A stretch of 58,825 nt of DNA from Winogradskya consettensis (GTDB lineage: Bacteria; Actinomycetota; Actinomycetes; Mycobacteriales; Micromonosporaceae), in NCBI RefSeq assembly GCF_018332715.1, contig NZ_BOQP01000070.1, positions 1-58,825 of the forward strand, given 5' to 3'. The notes below the pieces were generated by a model, which had not been told where the DNA came from, searched no databases, and saw only the letters and a list, made by a program, of their open reading frames with translations. Positions 8,703-17,034 of this stretch are shown piece after piece. The translations under genes were made by a program, and so were the position numbers. Every line of letters begins with the position of its first letter. Position 1 is the stretch's first letter.

Positions 8703-9716
8703 TCAGGCGGCAACCGTCAGGTCTTTGCCCGCGCGGATGACGTCGGTCAGGGTTTCGCCTGCCGTCACGGTTGCGCCGGGCCAGATGACGCAGCGTGTCA
8801 CGTCCCCGGACACCGTTGCGCCCGCGCCGATCACTGACTCGGTAACGCTGCCCGTAACGGTCGCCCCCGCGCCGATCAGAGACCCAGCGCTGACCGGAGA
8901 CCCAGCGCTGACCGGAGACCCAGCGCTGACCGGAGACCCAGCGCTGACCGGAGACCCAGCGCCGACGAGAGACCCAGCGCTGACCGGAGAGTCGGCGCCG
9001 GTCAGGGAGGCGGGGGTCGGAGAGGCTGCGGTGTGGAGGTTGGTGGCCAGGGAGGCGGGGGCCGGAGAGGCCGCGGCGTGGAGGTTGGCGGACAGGTAGT
9101 CACGGGGGGTGCCGGTGTCGATGTAGGTGCCGGCGTACGGGATGAGGGTCAGGTGGCCGGCGGCCTCGGCGGGGCGCCAGACGGTGCGGACCAGGTCGGA
9201 GAAGGTGGGCGTCAGGTCTTTGACGTAGTGCCAGGGGAGCAGCGAGAGGCCGGCGAAGCAGGCGTCGCTGAATTCGCCGCGGCGGGTGGGGGTCGGGGCA
9301 GTGGTGAGCATGCGGACCGTGGTGCCGTCCCAGCCGTCCAGGAGGGCGGCGATGTCCTTGCCGGGCTCGCGGTCGGGGTCGGACAGGTAGGCGTCCGCGT
9401 TGCCGACGAGGACGCCGCGGCCGCTGATCCAGTCGCGCAGGTTGGCGACGCCGCCGGAGGTGCCGAGAGGGCCGCCCGGTTCGACGGAGAGGTGGGCTCG
9501 GGTGCCTACGTGGGACACGATCTGGTCGGCGAGGTAGGCGGCGTTGACGGCCACCGTGGACGGATCGCGGAAGCCCAGGGCGGACACGCGCTGGAGGGCG
9601 CGGTCGAGCAGGGCGATGTTGCCGACCGGGCACAGGGCCTTGGGGAGCAGGTTTGTGAGGGGTCGCAGGCGCCGGCCTTCGCCTGCGGCGAGGATGAGGG
9701 CGCAGATCTCGGTCAT
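8703..9716 (-). CDS. nucleotidyltransferase with C-terminal hexapeptide beta-helix
   Basis: NDP-sugar pyrophosphorylase-type protein of 337 residues, probably making a nucleotide sugar (NTP + sugar-1-phosphate); the substrate is unknown. The N-terminal signature is LILAAGEGRRLRPLT with a following PKAL. The C-terminal third is a hexapeptide-repeat left-handed beta-helix of the form V-S-A-G-S-P / L-I-G-A-G-A. Part of that helix is encoded by 18-bp tandem repeats at 8863-9006. Just before it, two NLH-A/T-AASP segments are also duplicated. It overlaps the NUDIX gene upstream by 4 bases, so the two are coupled. Confidence 0.85.
   Translation of the reverse strand: MTEICALILAAGEGRRLRPLTNLLPKALCPVGNIALLDRALQRVSALGFRDPSTVAVNAAYLADQIVSHVGTRAHLSVEPGGPLGTSGGVANLRDWISGRGVLVGNADAYLSDPDREPGKDIAALLDGWDGTTVRMLTTAPTPTRRGEFSDACFAGLSLLPWHYVKDLTPTFSDLVRTVWRPAEAAGHLTLIPYAGTYIDTGTPRDYLSANLHAAASPAPASLATNLHTAASPTPASLTGADSPVSAGSLVGAGSPVSAGSPVSAGSPVSAGSPVSAGSLIGAGATVTGSVTESVIGAGATVSGDVTRCVIWPGATVTAGETLTDVIRAGKDLTVAA
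8863..9006. repeat. 18-bp tandem repeat inside the nucleotidyltransferase gene
   Basis: Eight consecutive 18-base units. Four are identical in tandem (GACCCAGCGCTGACCGGA at 8881, 8899, 8917 and 8935). A fifth identical copy is at 8971, and variants are at 8863, 8953 and 8989. Each unit encodes one hexapeptide of the beta-helix on the minus strand, so copy-number change keeps the reading frame and adds or removes a third of a helix coil. Confidence 0.92.
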
Positions 9717-10219
9717 CGGGTCGCGTCGGGGCCGATGCCGTAGACGGCAAGGACGCGGGCGGTGTTCACCGAGAGCAGGGGGAGGTCGTCGTAGGGGAAC
9801 CAGGCCGCTTCGAGGACTTCGCCGCCGTCGACGATCAGTTCCGTGGTGGAGGCGGGGACCTTGCCCATGAACATCATGTCGACCCAGCCCTTGGTGTGGA
9901 CGATCGCGTTGGGGACCGCGGGGACGAGGTCGTCGGGGTCGAGGCGGACGCCGGATTCCTCGTGGAGCTCGCGGGCGGCGCCGACGTGCGGAGGCTCGGC
10001 CTTCTTCAGCAGGCCTGCGGGGAGGCCCCAGCCGGGGCGGCCGGGCTGGCGCAGGAGGAGGAGTCTGCCGGGGTCCTCGGCTTCGGCGTCGCTGATGATG
10101 CAGACCGCCCCGACGAGATATTTGGGGACGATGAGCCGGACGGCGCGGCGGCGCATCGCGTGCGGCATCCGGTAGAAAGCCTTGTACGCGGCACCGCGGA
10201 TCCGCCGAGGAATTTTCAC
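9713..10219 (-). CDS. NUDIX hydrolase
   Basis: A 168-residue protein with a NUDIX box whose core is AARELHEESGV, preceded by WGLPAGLLKKAEPPHVG; this is the usual GX5EX7REUXEEXGU pattern. It would hydrolyse a nucleoside diphosphate linked to another moiety. The substrate cannot be told from sequence. The basic N-terminus (about 1-35, Arg-rich with MPHAMRRR) is an extension outside the fold. It is translationally coupled to the nucleotidyltransferase downstream, so a nucleotide-sugar substrate is possible. Confidence 0.9.
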   Translation of the reverse strand: MKIPRRIRGAAYKAFYRMPHAMRRRAVRLIVPKYLVGAVCIISDAEAEDPGRLLLLRQPGRPGWGLPAGLLKKAEPPHVGAARELHEESGVRLDPDDLVPAVPNAIVHTKGWVDMMFMGKVPASTTELIVDGGEVLEAAWFPYDDLPLLSVNTARVLAVYGIGPDATR

Positions 10220-10240
10220 GCCCTCAAGGCTATCGGGGGC

Positions 10241-12013
10241 TCAGTCCGGGTGGTCGACGAGGGCGATGAGCTGTTCGACGACCTGGTCGGGCTCGAGGTT
10301 GCGCTCGGTGACCGCTACGAGCATGGTTTCGAGGTCGGGGTAGCCGAGCTCCTCGGCGAGGCGGCGCAGGGGCACCTCGCTGGCCAGGCCGCGGTCGTGC
10401 TTACGCAACGTGAGGCCGATGGTCGCGCGCCCGAGGCGTACCTTGTCCTGGATGCTGATGCCGGGCGCGTTGTCCTCGGCGAAGTAGCGGTTGATCTGCA
10501 TCTGGGCCTGGGTCGACTTGACGAAGCCGAGCCATTCCTTGCGGGGGCCACGCGGGGCGGTGGATTCTTCCGGGTCGATCGGGCCGTCGCTCTCGGTGAA
10601 GATCTCGACGACGTCGCCGTCGCGGAGCTCGGAGCCGAGGGGGGCCAGCCGGCCGTTGATGGTCGCGGCGAGCGTCTGGTCGCCCTTGCCGGGGTTCAGC
10701 TCGTACGCGAGGTCGACCGGGGTGGACGCGGCGGGGAGCTCGAACGTCTGGCCCTTGGCGAAGACGGTGATCTGGGCCTCGGCGAGGTCGCAGCGCAGCG
10801 AGGCGAGGAACTGGCCGGCGTCGGTGGCGTCCTCCTGCCAGTCGAGCACCCGCTTGAGCCAGGTCAGCTGGTCCTGGCCGGGGGATTCCGCCTCGGACTT
10901 GGGGTAGCGGTAGCCGGTCGCGACGCCGAACTCGGCGCACCGGTGCATGGAGACCGTCCGGATGAGCACCTCGACCAGGCGGCCTTCCGGGCCGGTGACC
11001 GTCGTGTGCAGGGAACGGTAGAGGTTGTTCTTGGGAGAGGCGATGAAGTCCTTGAAGCGGCCGGCCACCGGGCGCCACTGGCCGTGGATCGCGCCGAGCG
11101 CGGCGTAACAGTCGGTCTCGGGGCCGTCGACCACGACCACGATCCGGGGCAGGTCGAACGGGACCTGATGGCCGCCGGCGACGGTGTCTTTCCAGATGGA
11201 GTAGTAGTGCCGGGGCCGGGGTTGCACGTCGCCGTAGACCTTCGTGCGGCGCAGTGCCCCGCGGGCCTTGCCGACGACCTCGTTGAGGTATTCGTTCCAG
11301 CCGGGGCGGTTCTTGACGTGCTCCTCGATGCGGGCGAAGGAGTCCGGCTCGAGGTGGTAGAGCACCACGTCGTCGAGGTCGCGCTTGAGGGCCTGGATGC
11401 CGAGCCGGTCGCAGAGCGGGACGAGCACGTCGAGCGTGGCCGTGGCGATGCGGGCGCGGGAGGCGGGGGAGCGGGCGCCGAGGGTCCGCATGTTGTGCAG
11501 CCGGTCGGCGAGCTTGATCACCAGGACCCGGACGTCCTTGCCGGCGGCGACGATCATCTTGCGGATGGTCTCGGCCTCGGCGACCTTGCCGTAGAACGCC
11601 TTGTCGAACTTGGTCACGCCGTCGACCAGGTGGGTCACCTCGGGGCCGAAGTCGCCGTTGAGCGTCTCCAGCGTGTAGCTGGTGTCCTCGACAGTGTCGT
11701 GCAGCAGCGCCGCGACCAGAGTCGTCGTGTCCATGCCCAGCTCGGCGCAGATCTGCGCGACCGCGAGCGGGTGGCTGATGTACGGATCGCCGCTCTTGCG
11801 GAACTGACCGCGGTGCATGTTCTCCGCGACCGCGTAGCTGCGGCGCAGGACGCCGGCGTCGGCCGAGGGATGGATCGCCCGATGGGTCCGGGTCAGAGTG
11901 GTGACGGGGTCGTCGTCGTTGCCCTGAAAGCTCAGGAGGGATCGCAACCGCTTAGCCAGCGGCATGGGCAGGGCACGCCCCAATGCGGCGCCGTGGCCGG
12001 CGTCGACATCCAC
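10241..12013 (-). CDS. short RelA/SpoT-family protein (HD hydrolase, synthetase-like, TGS)
   Basis: A 590-residue RSH protein that would act on (p)ppGpp. The HD hydrolase domain looks intact: H81, H105-D106, E109-D110 and KLADRLHNMRTL at 167-178. The synthetase-like domain (about 255-370) keeps GRFKDFIASPK, YRSLHTT and VEVLIRT. It departs from the usual pattern at two sites: PRPRHYYSI (usually a Lys before His) and FDLPRIVVVV (usually YDLVGVRVLV). A TGS domain follows at about 405-465. The C-terminal ACT/RRM region of full-length Rel is missing. It resembles the second RSH (RshA type) of streptomycetes. Hydrolase activity is likely; synthetase activity is doubtful. Confidence 0.85.
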   Translation of the reverse strand: MDVDAGHGAALGRALPMPLAKRLRSLLSFQGNDDDPVTTLTRTHRAIHPSADAGVLRRSYAVAENMHRGQFRKSGDPYISHPLAVAQICAELGMDTTTLVAALLHDTVEDTSYTLETLNGDFGPEVTHLVDGVTKFDKAFYGKVAEAETIRKMIVAAGKDVRVLVIKLADRLHNMRTLGARSPASRARIATATLDVLVPLCDRLGIQALKRDLDDVVLYHLEPDSFARIEEHVKNRPGWNEYLNEVVGKARGALRRTKVYGDVQPRPRHYYSIWKDTVAGGHQVPFDLPRIVVVVDGPETDCYAALGAIHGQWRPVAGRFKDFIASPKNNLYRSLHTTVTGPEGRLVEVLIRTVSMHRCAEFGVATGYRYPKSEAESPGQDQLTWLKRVLDWQEDATDAGQFLASLRCDLAEAQITVFAKGQTFELPAASTPVDLAYELNPGKGDQTLAATINGRLAPLGSELRDGDVVEIFTESDGPIDPEESTAPRGPRKEWLGFVKSTQAQMQINRYFAEDNAPGISIQDKVRLGRATIGLTLRKHDRGLASEVPLRRLAEELGYPDLETMLVAVTERNLEPDQVVEQLIALVDHPD

Positions 12014-12095
12014 TCGGACACCCCCTCACCGATCGGCAAAGACCACAGTAACCCGCCGCACCCGAACTTCTTCCATTCCGGATTCGCGGCGTGCC

Positions 12096-13925
12096 TTACA
12101 GCCTAAGCGAGCGAGCGTCATCCGAACGGTCAGTTACCGATGAGCGAACGGGTGACTCTCGACGGGACCCGGCCGCTTCGGCCCTGGTGAGGAGGGTAGT
12201 GAACCGCGCAGCGCCACGCGCCGGTGACACCCAGTCGCCGGAAGTTTCCACCAGCCGGGTGTCGGGCCGGTCGAGCCACGCCAGAATCCGCTCGGTCTCC
12301 TCCGCCGTCGCGGCCGGAATCGGTCCCGGTCCGGGTAGGACCGTCTCGGCGGTCGCCATCGCCAGGTCGAGGGTCGGGCGGGGATGCAGCCGCGGCGGCG
12401 AGGTCGCGGCGGCCGCCAACCGGCCGTGGCGGACGACGATGATCTCCCAGCCGTACTCGTCGTTGCGGCGCGCGGCGACCAGCTCGGCGATGCTCGTCAC
12501 AGCCCGCAGCTTCTGCATGCGGACGATCGCCCGCAGCAGCGCCACGAGCCGGGACCGGACCACCGCGGCCTCCTCGTAGCGCTCGCGCTGCGAGAACGAC
12601 TCGATCCGGGTCAGCAGGGCCTCGACGAGGGGCTCCGGGTCGCCGTACGTGGCGGTGCGGAAGGGATCGGCGGCGCTCACGGCGTACTGATCAGGGGTGA
12701 TGTGGTGCTCGCAGGGTGCCGGGCATTTCCCCAGCTCAGCCAGCGCGCAGGCCGGCGTCTTGGTCTTGATCGACAGCTTGTGCGTGCACTGGCGCAACGG
12801 GACGGCGTCGTAGACCGCGGCCGCGGCCAGTTCGGCGGTCCGGCGCGAGGAGAACGGGCCGAGATAGGCCGCGTCGTCCTCCGCCAGCTGCCTGACCACC
12901 GAGAGTCTGGGGTAGGCCTCGGCGGTCAGCTTCAGCCAGACGACCCGTTCCGGATATTTCGACCTGCGGTTGTACGGCGGGGCGTGCGCCGCGATCAACC
13001 GCAGCTCCCGCACCTCGGCCTCGAGCGAATGCGCGCACTCGACGGCCTCCACCCGGGTCGCGGCGTTGATCATCTCGGACATCCGGGCGCGTTTCTCGCT
13101 CGCCGTGAAGTAGCTGCGCACCCGTTTCGCGATGTCGACCGAGGTGCCCACGTAGAGCGGGCGGTCGTCGGCGGCCCGGAACACGTAGACGCCCGGTGCG
13201 TGCGGCAGGTCGTCGGCCAGGTGCCGTTTGCGCCGCTGGGCCGGGGTGACCGCCTTGCCGAACTCGATCGCGTCGCCCAGCGAGTAGACCTTGAAGCTGC
13301 CCAGCCGCTCGATCAGCCCGTGCAGCACGTCGACGGTGGCCTTCGCGTCGTCGAGCGCGCGGTGCGTCGGCTGGACCGTGGCGCCGAAGAACTGGGCGAG
13401 CGTGCCCAGCTTGCGGTTGGGCACCTCGTCGCGGGTCAGCGCCCGCCGGGCCAGTGCGGCGGTGTCCACCACCCGCAGCTGCGGCCAGGCGTAGCCGTGC
13501 CGGGCGCACGCGGCCTTGAGGAAGCCCACGTCGTAGGGCGCGTTGTGGGCGACCAGCACCGCGCCGCGCAGGAACTCGAGCAGCGTGGGCAGCACCTGCT
13601 CGATCGGCGGCGCCGGGGCCAGCATCGCCTCGGTGATGCCGGTCAGCACGGTGATGAACGGCGGCAGCCGCTCACCCGGGTTGACCAGGGTGCCGAACTC
13701 GCCCAGCTGCTCCCCGGCGCGGACCTTGACCGCGCCGATCTCGGTGATCCCGCCGCCGTCCGGAGCCCCGCCGGCGGTCTCCAGGTCGAGGACCACGAAT
13801 GTCGTGTCGCGCAGGGACAGCGCCGCGGGATCCACGGTGCCGTCCGCGCTCAGGAGGGTGTCCAGAGTGCCCTGCACATATGCCGGTTGTGCCACGGCGG
13901 GCAGATTAGAGCGGGGGTACGACAT
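12096..13925 (-). CDS. DEDDh exonuclease / GIY-YIG nuclease fusion
   Basis: A 609-residue fusion. Residues 40-210 form a DnaQ-like 3'-5' exonuclease: D47 and E49 in VLDLETAGG, AHNAPYDVGFL for motif II, and HRALDDAKAT for motif III. Residues about 240-325 form a UvrC-like GIY-YIG domain (GVYVFRAADDRPLYVGTS, NRRSKYPERV). The C-terminus contains CTHKLSIKTKTPACALAELGKCPAPC, a cysteine-rich stretch. It lacks the UvrC RNase H and HhH domains, so it is not UvrC itself. Mycobacterial Rv2191 has the same architecture in the same neighbourhood. DNA repair or recombination is the likely role. Confidence 0.88.
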   Translation of the reverse strand: MSYPRSNLPAVAQPAYVQGTLDTLLSADGTVDPAALSLRDTTFVVLDLETAGGAPDGGGITEIGAVKVRAGEQLGEFGTLVNPGERLPPFITVLTGITEAMLAPAPPIEQVLPTLLEFLRGAVLVAHNAPYDVGFLKAACARHGYAWPQLRVVDTAALARRALTRDEVPNRKLGTLAQFFGATVQPTHRALDDAKATVDVLHGLIERLGSFKVYSLGDAIEFGKAVTPAQRRKRHLADDLPHAPGVYVFRAADDRPLYVGTSVDIAKRVRSYFTASEKRARMSEMINAATRVEAVECAHSLEAEVRELRLIAAHAPPYNRRSKYPERVVWLKLTAEAYPRLSVVRQLAEDDAAYLGPFSSRRTAELAAAAVYDAVPLRQCTHKLSIKTKTPACALAELGKCPAPCEHHITPDQYAVSAADPFRTATYGDPEPLVEALLTRIESFSQRERYEEAAVVRSRLVALLRAIVRMQKLRAVTSIAELVAARRNDEYGWEIIVVRHGRLAAAATSPPRLHPRPTLDLAMATAETVLPGPGPIPAATAEETERILAWLDRPDTRLVETSGDWVSPARGAARFTTLLTRAEAAGSRRESPVRSSVTDRSDDARSLRL

Positions 13926-13952
13926 TCCCGTGGGCGGGGACTGAAAACATCA

Positions 13953-13966
13953 CTTGCTACCGCAAG
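13953..13966 (+). promoter_or_regulatory. short inverted repeat upstream of the NYN gene
   Basis: CTTGC-TACC-GCAAG in the 74-base divergent gap between the exonuclease/GIY-YIG gene and the NYN gene. It could be an operator half-site pair or the edge of a promoter. No convincing -35/-10 pair is visible. Confidence 0.3.
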
Positions 13967-13999
13967 CTTTTAGGCTGCCCACGGTGGGAGAATGAAAAG

Positions 14000-15412
14000 A
14001 TGTCCGCGCCGCACGAGTACGACGACCGGCCTGCCGAGGAGACAGCGCCGGTGGCTGCGGACGGGGCTTATCCGCCCGAATTATCGCTGAACGTCCCCTC
14101 CTTGGACGATCTCGAGCCTTCGCTGCCGGAGCAGGTGCGGCAGCGGATCACCACGCTGACGGCTGCCGCGCTGCCGGGGCTGCCCAACGAGGAGATCCCT
14201 TTCCCGCTGCGGAGGGTCGCGCGGTTCGCCCCCAACCGGCGCGCCAAGCTCGGTGGCCAGGCCCTCGCGGCGCAGTTGGCCTCGGACCCGCTCTTCCGGC
14301 AGCGCATCGGCGCCCGAGTCGTCACCGAGACCGGTGACCTGGGCGCGGCCGTCGCCGGCGGGATGGCCCCGGCCGCCGCCGACCCGGTCGAGGTCGCCGC
14401 GCTCGCCTACCTGGCCCGGCCCGACGGCTGGCGCGAGCTGATCGAGGCCGCCGGCGAGTCCGTGCGCGCCGAGGCCGACAGCGCCGCCGTCGCCAACCTC
14501 GTCCACGAGGCCGAGCAGCGTGCCGCCCGCGCCGAGCACGATCGCGCGGTCGCGAAGGTCGAGGCGGACAAGCTCCGCGACGAGCTCGCCCGGGTCCGTG
14601 AGGAGCTCGGTCAGCTGCGCGAGGAGGCCCGCTCCAGCTCCCGGGCCCTGCGTGAGGCGCAGGCCGCGGGCAAGCGGGCCAGTGACCTGCTGGCCACCGA
14701 GAAGGGGCGCACGGCCAAGGTCGCCGCGGACCACGACGCCGAGGTGCGCCGCCTGCGCACCCGCCTGGCCGAGGCCGAGGCCCTCGCCGCGACCGGCAAA
14801 CAGAGCGTCAAGGACGCCCGGGCCGCCGGCGATGCCCGGCTCTGGCTCCTGCTGGAAACCATCGGGCAGGCGGCGAGCGGTCTGCGCCGCGAACTGTCCA
14901 TCGGCCCCACCGACAAGCTGCCCGCCGATTTTGTGGCCGACGTCTCCGCCGACCGGCCGGGAGCGCTCGAGCGCTCCCGCCCCCGCGCGCAGGACACCGA
15001 TGACCCGGGCCGCCTCGACCAGCTGCTCGCGCTGCCCCGCGCCCATCTGATCGTGGACGGATACAACGTCACGAAGCGCGGCTTCGCCGAGATGTCGCTG
15101 GAGCAGCAGCGCAAACGCCTGGTCACGGGGCTCGGCGGCATCGCTGCCCAGACCGGCGACGAGGTCACGGTGGTCTTCGACGGCGCCGAGCGGGTCCACG
15201 GGTTGCCGCCGGCTCCCCGTGGCGTGCGGGTGCTCTTCTCGCACAAGGGCGACACCGCCGACGAGCTGATCCGTCAGCTGGTCAGGGCCGAGCCCAGTGG
15301 CCGTCCGCTGGTGGTCATCTCGTCGGATCGGGAGGTCGCCGACGGGGTCCGGCGGCACGGTGCGTACCCGATGGGAGCGGATTCACTGCTGCGCCGGCTC
15401 GCCCGCGGCTGA
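14000..15412 (+). CDS. NYN/YacP-type ribonuclease-like protein with coiled coil
   Basis: A 470-residue protein. The C-terminal 122 residues are a NYN (PIN-like) nuclease fold: HLIVDGYNVTKRG at about 349 (D353), VTVVFDGAE, FSHKGDTADELI and VVISSDREVADG. The middle (about 160-265) is a long Ala/Glu/Arg coiled coil. The N-terminal region has a conserved-looking RFAPNRRAKLGGQALAAQL segment. Bacterial YacP/Rae1-type NYN proteins cleave RNA at the ribosome; the same role here is inference. The gene has a good ribosome binding site (GGGAGAATG) and a short hairpin at 13953-13966 upstream. Confidence 0.85.
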   Translation: MSAPHEYDDRPAEETAPVAADGAYPPELSLNVPSLDDLEPSLPEQVRQRITTLTAAALPGLPNEEIPFPLRRVARFAPNRRAKLGGQALAAQLASDPLFRQRIGARVVTETGDLGAAVAGGMAPAAADPVEVAALAYLARPDGWRELIEAAGESVRAEADSAAVANLVHEAEQRAARAEHDRAVAKVEADKLRDELARVREELGQLREEARSSSRALREAQAAGKRASDLLATEKGRTAKVAADHDAEVRRLRTRLAEAEALAATGKQSVKDARAAGDARLWLLLETIGQAASGLRRELSIGPTDKLPADFVADVSADRPGALERSRPRAQDTDDPGRLDQLLALPRAHLIVDGYNVTKRGFAEMSLEQQRKRLVTGLGGIAAQTGDEVTVVFDGAERVHGLPPAPRGVRVLFSHKGDTADELIRQLVRAEPSGRPLVVISSDREVADGVRRHGAYPMGADSLLRRLARG

Positions 15413-15436
15413 TTTTTGTCACACCCCCTGCTTAGC

Positions 15437-15447
15437 GTGACTGTCAC
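15437..15447. promoter_or_regulatory. palindrome GTGAC-T-GTCAC upstream of the Cys-rich gene
   Basis: Perfect 5-bp half-sites around a single central base, 75 bases before the ATG at 15522. This geometry suits a dimeric regulator, but there is no direct support for binding. Confidence 0.3.
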
Positions 15448-15521
15448 GGATGGTGGCCGTTCCGCGACACGCACTTCCCCCGGATCCCGGCCCGGCCCAC
15501 CTCCCGCACGAGGAGGAAGCG

Positions 15522-15746
15522 ATGCTCATCGACTGCGGCCGCTGCCCCGGATGGGGGCGCGGATGTGAGGGATGCCTGATCAAGACGCTCGCCGAGACCC
15601 CCGAGGAGATCGGCGACCTGACCCCGGGCGAGCTGCGCGCCATCGAGATGTTCGAGCTGGCCGGCTTTGACGTGGAGCTTCTCGAGACCCCGGAGCCGCC
15701 GGTCTCGGTGCCGCTCTACCGTCAGCCACGCGGCCACGTGGCGTGA
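15522..15746 (+). CDS. small Cys-rich protein
   Basis: A 74-residue protein starting at ATG 15522 after a strong ribosome binding site (GAGGAGGA). The N-terminus has LIDCGRCPGWGRGCEGCLI, four cysteines in a CxxC...CxxC arrangement like a compact metal-binding knuckle. An acidic helix (TPEEIGDLTPGELRAIEMFELAGFD) follows. Function unknown. Similar short proteins recur in actinobacteria (memory, not alignment). An 11-base palindrome at 15437-15447 lies in its upstream region. Confidence 0.75.
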   Translation: MLIDCGRCPGWGRGCEGCLIKTLAETPEEIGDLTPGELRAIEMFELAGFDVELLETPEPPVSVPLYRQPRGHVA

Positions 15747-15768
15747 TCAAAAAGAGGCCCACCCTAGG

Positions 15769-17034
15769 ATGGGCCCGGTGACGCCTCGGATGTGGGCTGC
15801 GGGCACGCTGGCGGTGCTCGTGGCCGGGCTGGTTGTGTACGCCGCCGTCGTGGTGCCCTGGCACCGGCCGCCGGCGCCACGCGCCGACCAGATCGCCGCG
15901 CTGAAGGAATTCCCGGCCGGTCAGTTGGCGCGGGCGCGGGCGTTCCACGAGGCGCTGCGGCCCGCGGGGTACGCCTCGATGGCGATCGGGCTCGTCGGGG
16001 CGCTCCTGCTCGGGCTGACGCCGCTCGGGGCGCGGCTCGTGACGCTGGCCGGGCGGCCGTTCGGCGGGCACTGGATCGCGCAGGCCGTGCTCGGCGGGCT
16101 GATCGTGGTGCTGGTGGTCGAGGTGGTCACGCTGCCGCTGGCGGCGTGGCGGCACCGGGTGGTCGTCGAGTACGGCATCTCCACGCAGACGTGGGGGGCC
16201 TGGGCTGTCGATCTCGTCAAGTCGTACGCCGTGGGTGCCGTGATCGGTGGTCTGGCCCTGCTCGGCTTCTTCGCGGTGACGAGGGCGGCGCCGCGATGGT
16301 GGTGGGCGTTCGGGGCCGCGGGGGCGGCGCTCGTGGTCGTGCTGCTGTCGTTCGTGCTGCCCGTGGTCGTCGAGCCGATCTTCAACAAGTTCACGCCGAT
16401 GGCCGACGGGCCGCTGCGGACCGAGCTGATGCAGTTGGCGGCGCGGGACGGCGTGCCGGTCAAGGATGTTCTGGTTGCTGACGCCTCGCGGCGGACCCGG
16501 GCGGTCAATGCCTACGTCTCGGGGTTCGGGCCGACACGGCGGATCGTGGTCTACGACACGATGCTGACCGAGGCCACGCCCGACGAGGTGGTGTCCGTGG
16601 CAGCGCACGAGCTGGGGCACGCCGAGCGCGGCGACGTGCTCACCGGCACGATAATCGGCGCGCTGGGGGCGGCCGCCGCGGTGATCGCGCTCTATCTGCT
16701 CGGCTCGCTGGGGTGGCTGCTGCGCTGGGCCGGCACCGATTCCATGGGGGATCCGCGGGCCATCGCGCTGCTGATCGCCCTGGTCACGATCGCCGGGCTG
16801 GCCGGCGGTCCGGTGCAGGCCCTGGTGTCGCGCCGCATCGAGTCCCGCGCGGACGCGCACGCCCTGGAGCTGACCGGCGACGCGGCGACGTTCGAGGCGA
16901 TGCAGCGCCGGCTCGGCACGGTCAACCTCTCCGACCCCGACCCGCCGGCCTGGGAGTACGTGATGTCCGCCTCGCACCCGTCCACCGTGGAGCGCATCGC
17001 CGCGGCGCGCGCCTATGCCAGGGGAGAGCGCTGA
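15769..17034 (+). CDS. M48-family membrane metalloprotease
   Basis: Zinc protease of the M48 (Ste24/HtpX-like) family, 421 residues. The zinc motif HELGH is at 280-284 in VSVAAHELGHAERGD, and the third ligand is probably Glu in SRRIESRADAHALEL. Six or seven hydrophobic segments are visible, and the N-terminal CAAX-protease-like region is present (VVEYGIS...W). It likely degrades or matures membrane proteins. The ATG at 15769 is preferred; a GTG at 15778 is also possible. Its stop overlaps the ATG of pimB. Confidence 0.88.
   Translation: MGPVTPRMWAAGTLAVLVAGLVVYAAVVVPWHRPPAPRADQIAALKEFPAGQLARARAFHEALRPAGYASMAIGLVGALLLGLTPLGARLVTLAGRPFGGHWIAQAVLGGLIVVLVVEVVTLPLAAWRHRVVVEYGISTQTWGAWAVDLVKSYAVGAVIGGLALLGFFAVTRAAPRWWWAFGAAGAALVVVLLSFVLPVVVEPIFNKFTPMADGPLRTELMQLAARDGVPVKDVLVADASRRTRAVNAYVSGFGPTRRIVVYDTMLTEATPDEVVSVAAHELGHAERGDVLTGTIIGALGAAAAVIALYLLGSLGWLLRWAGTDSMGDPRAIALLIALVTIAGLAGGPVQALVSRRIESRADAHALELTGDAATFEAMQRRLGTVNLSDPDPPAWEYVMSASHPSTVERIAAARAYARGER

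Noticed and set aside
9896..12106. 736-residue open frame on the plus strand opposite the RelA/SpoT gene
   Set aside because: Low-complexity composition, no family pattern, and it lies wholly across the NUDIX and RelA/SpoT-family genes, which match known families; it is a GC-rich shadow frame.
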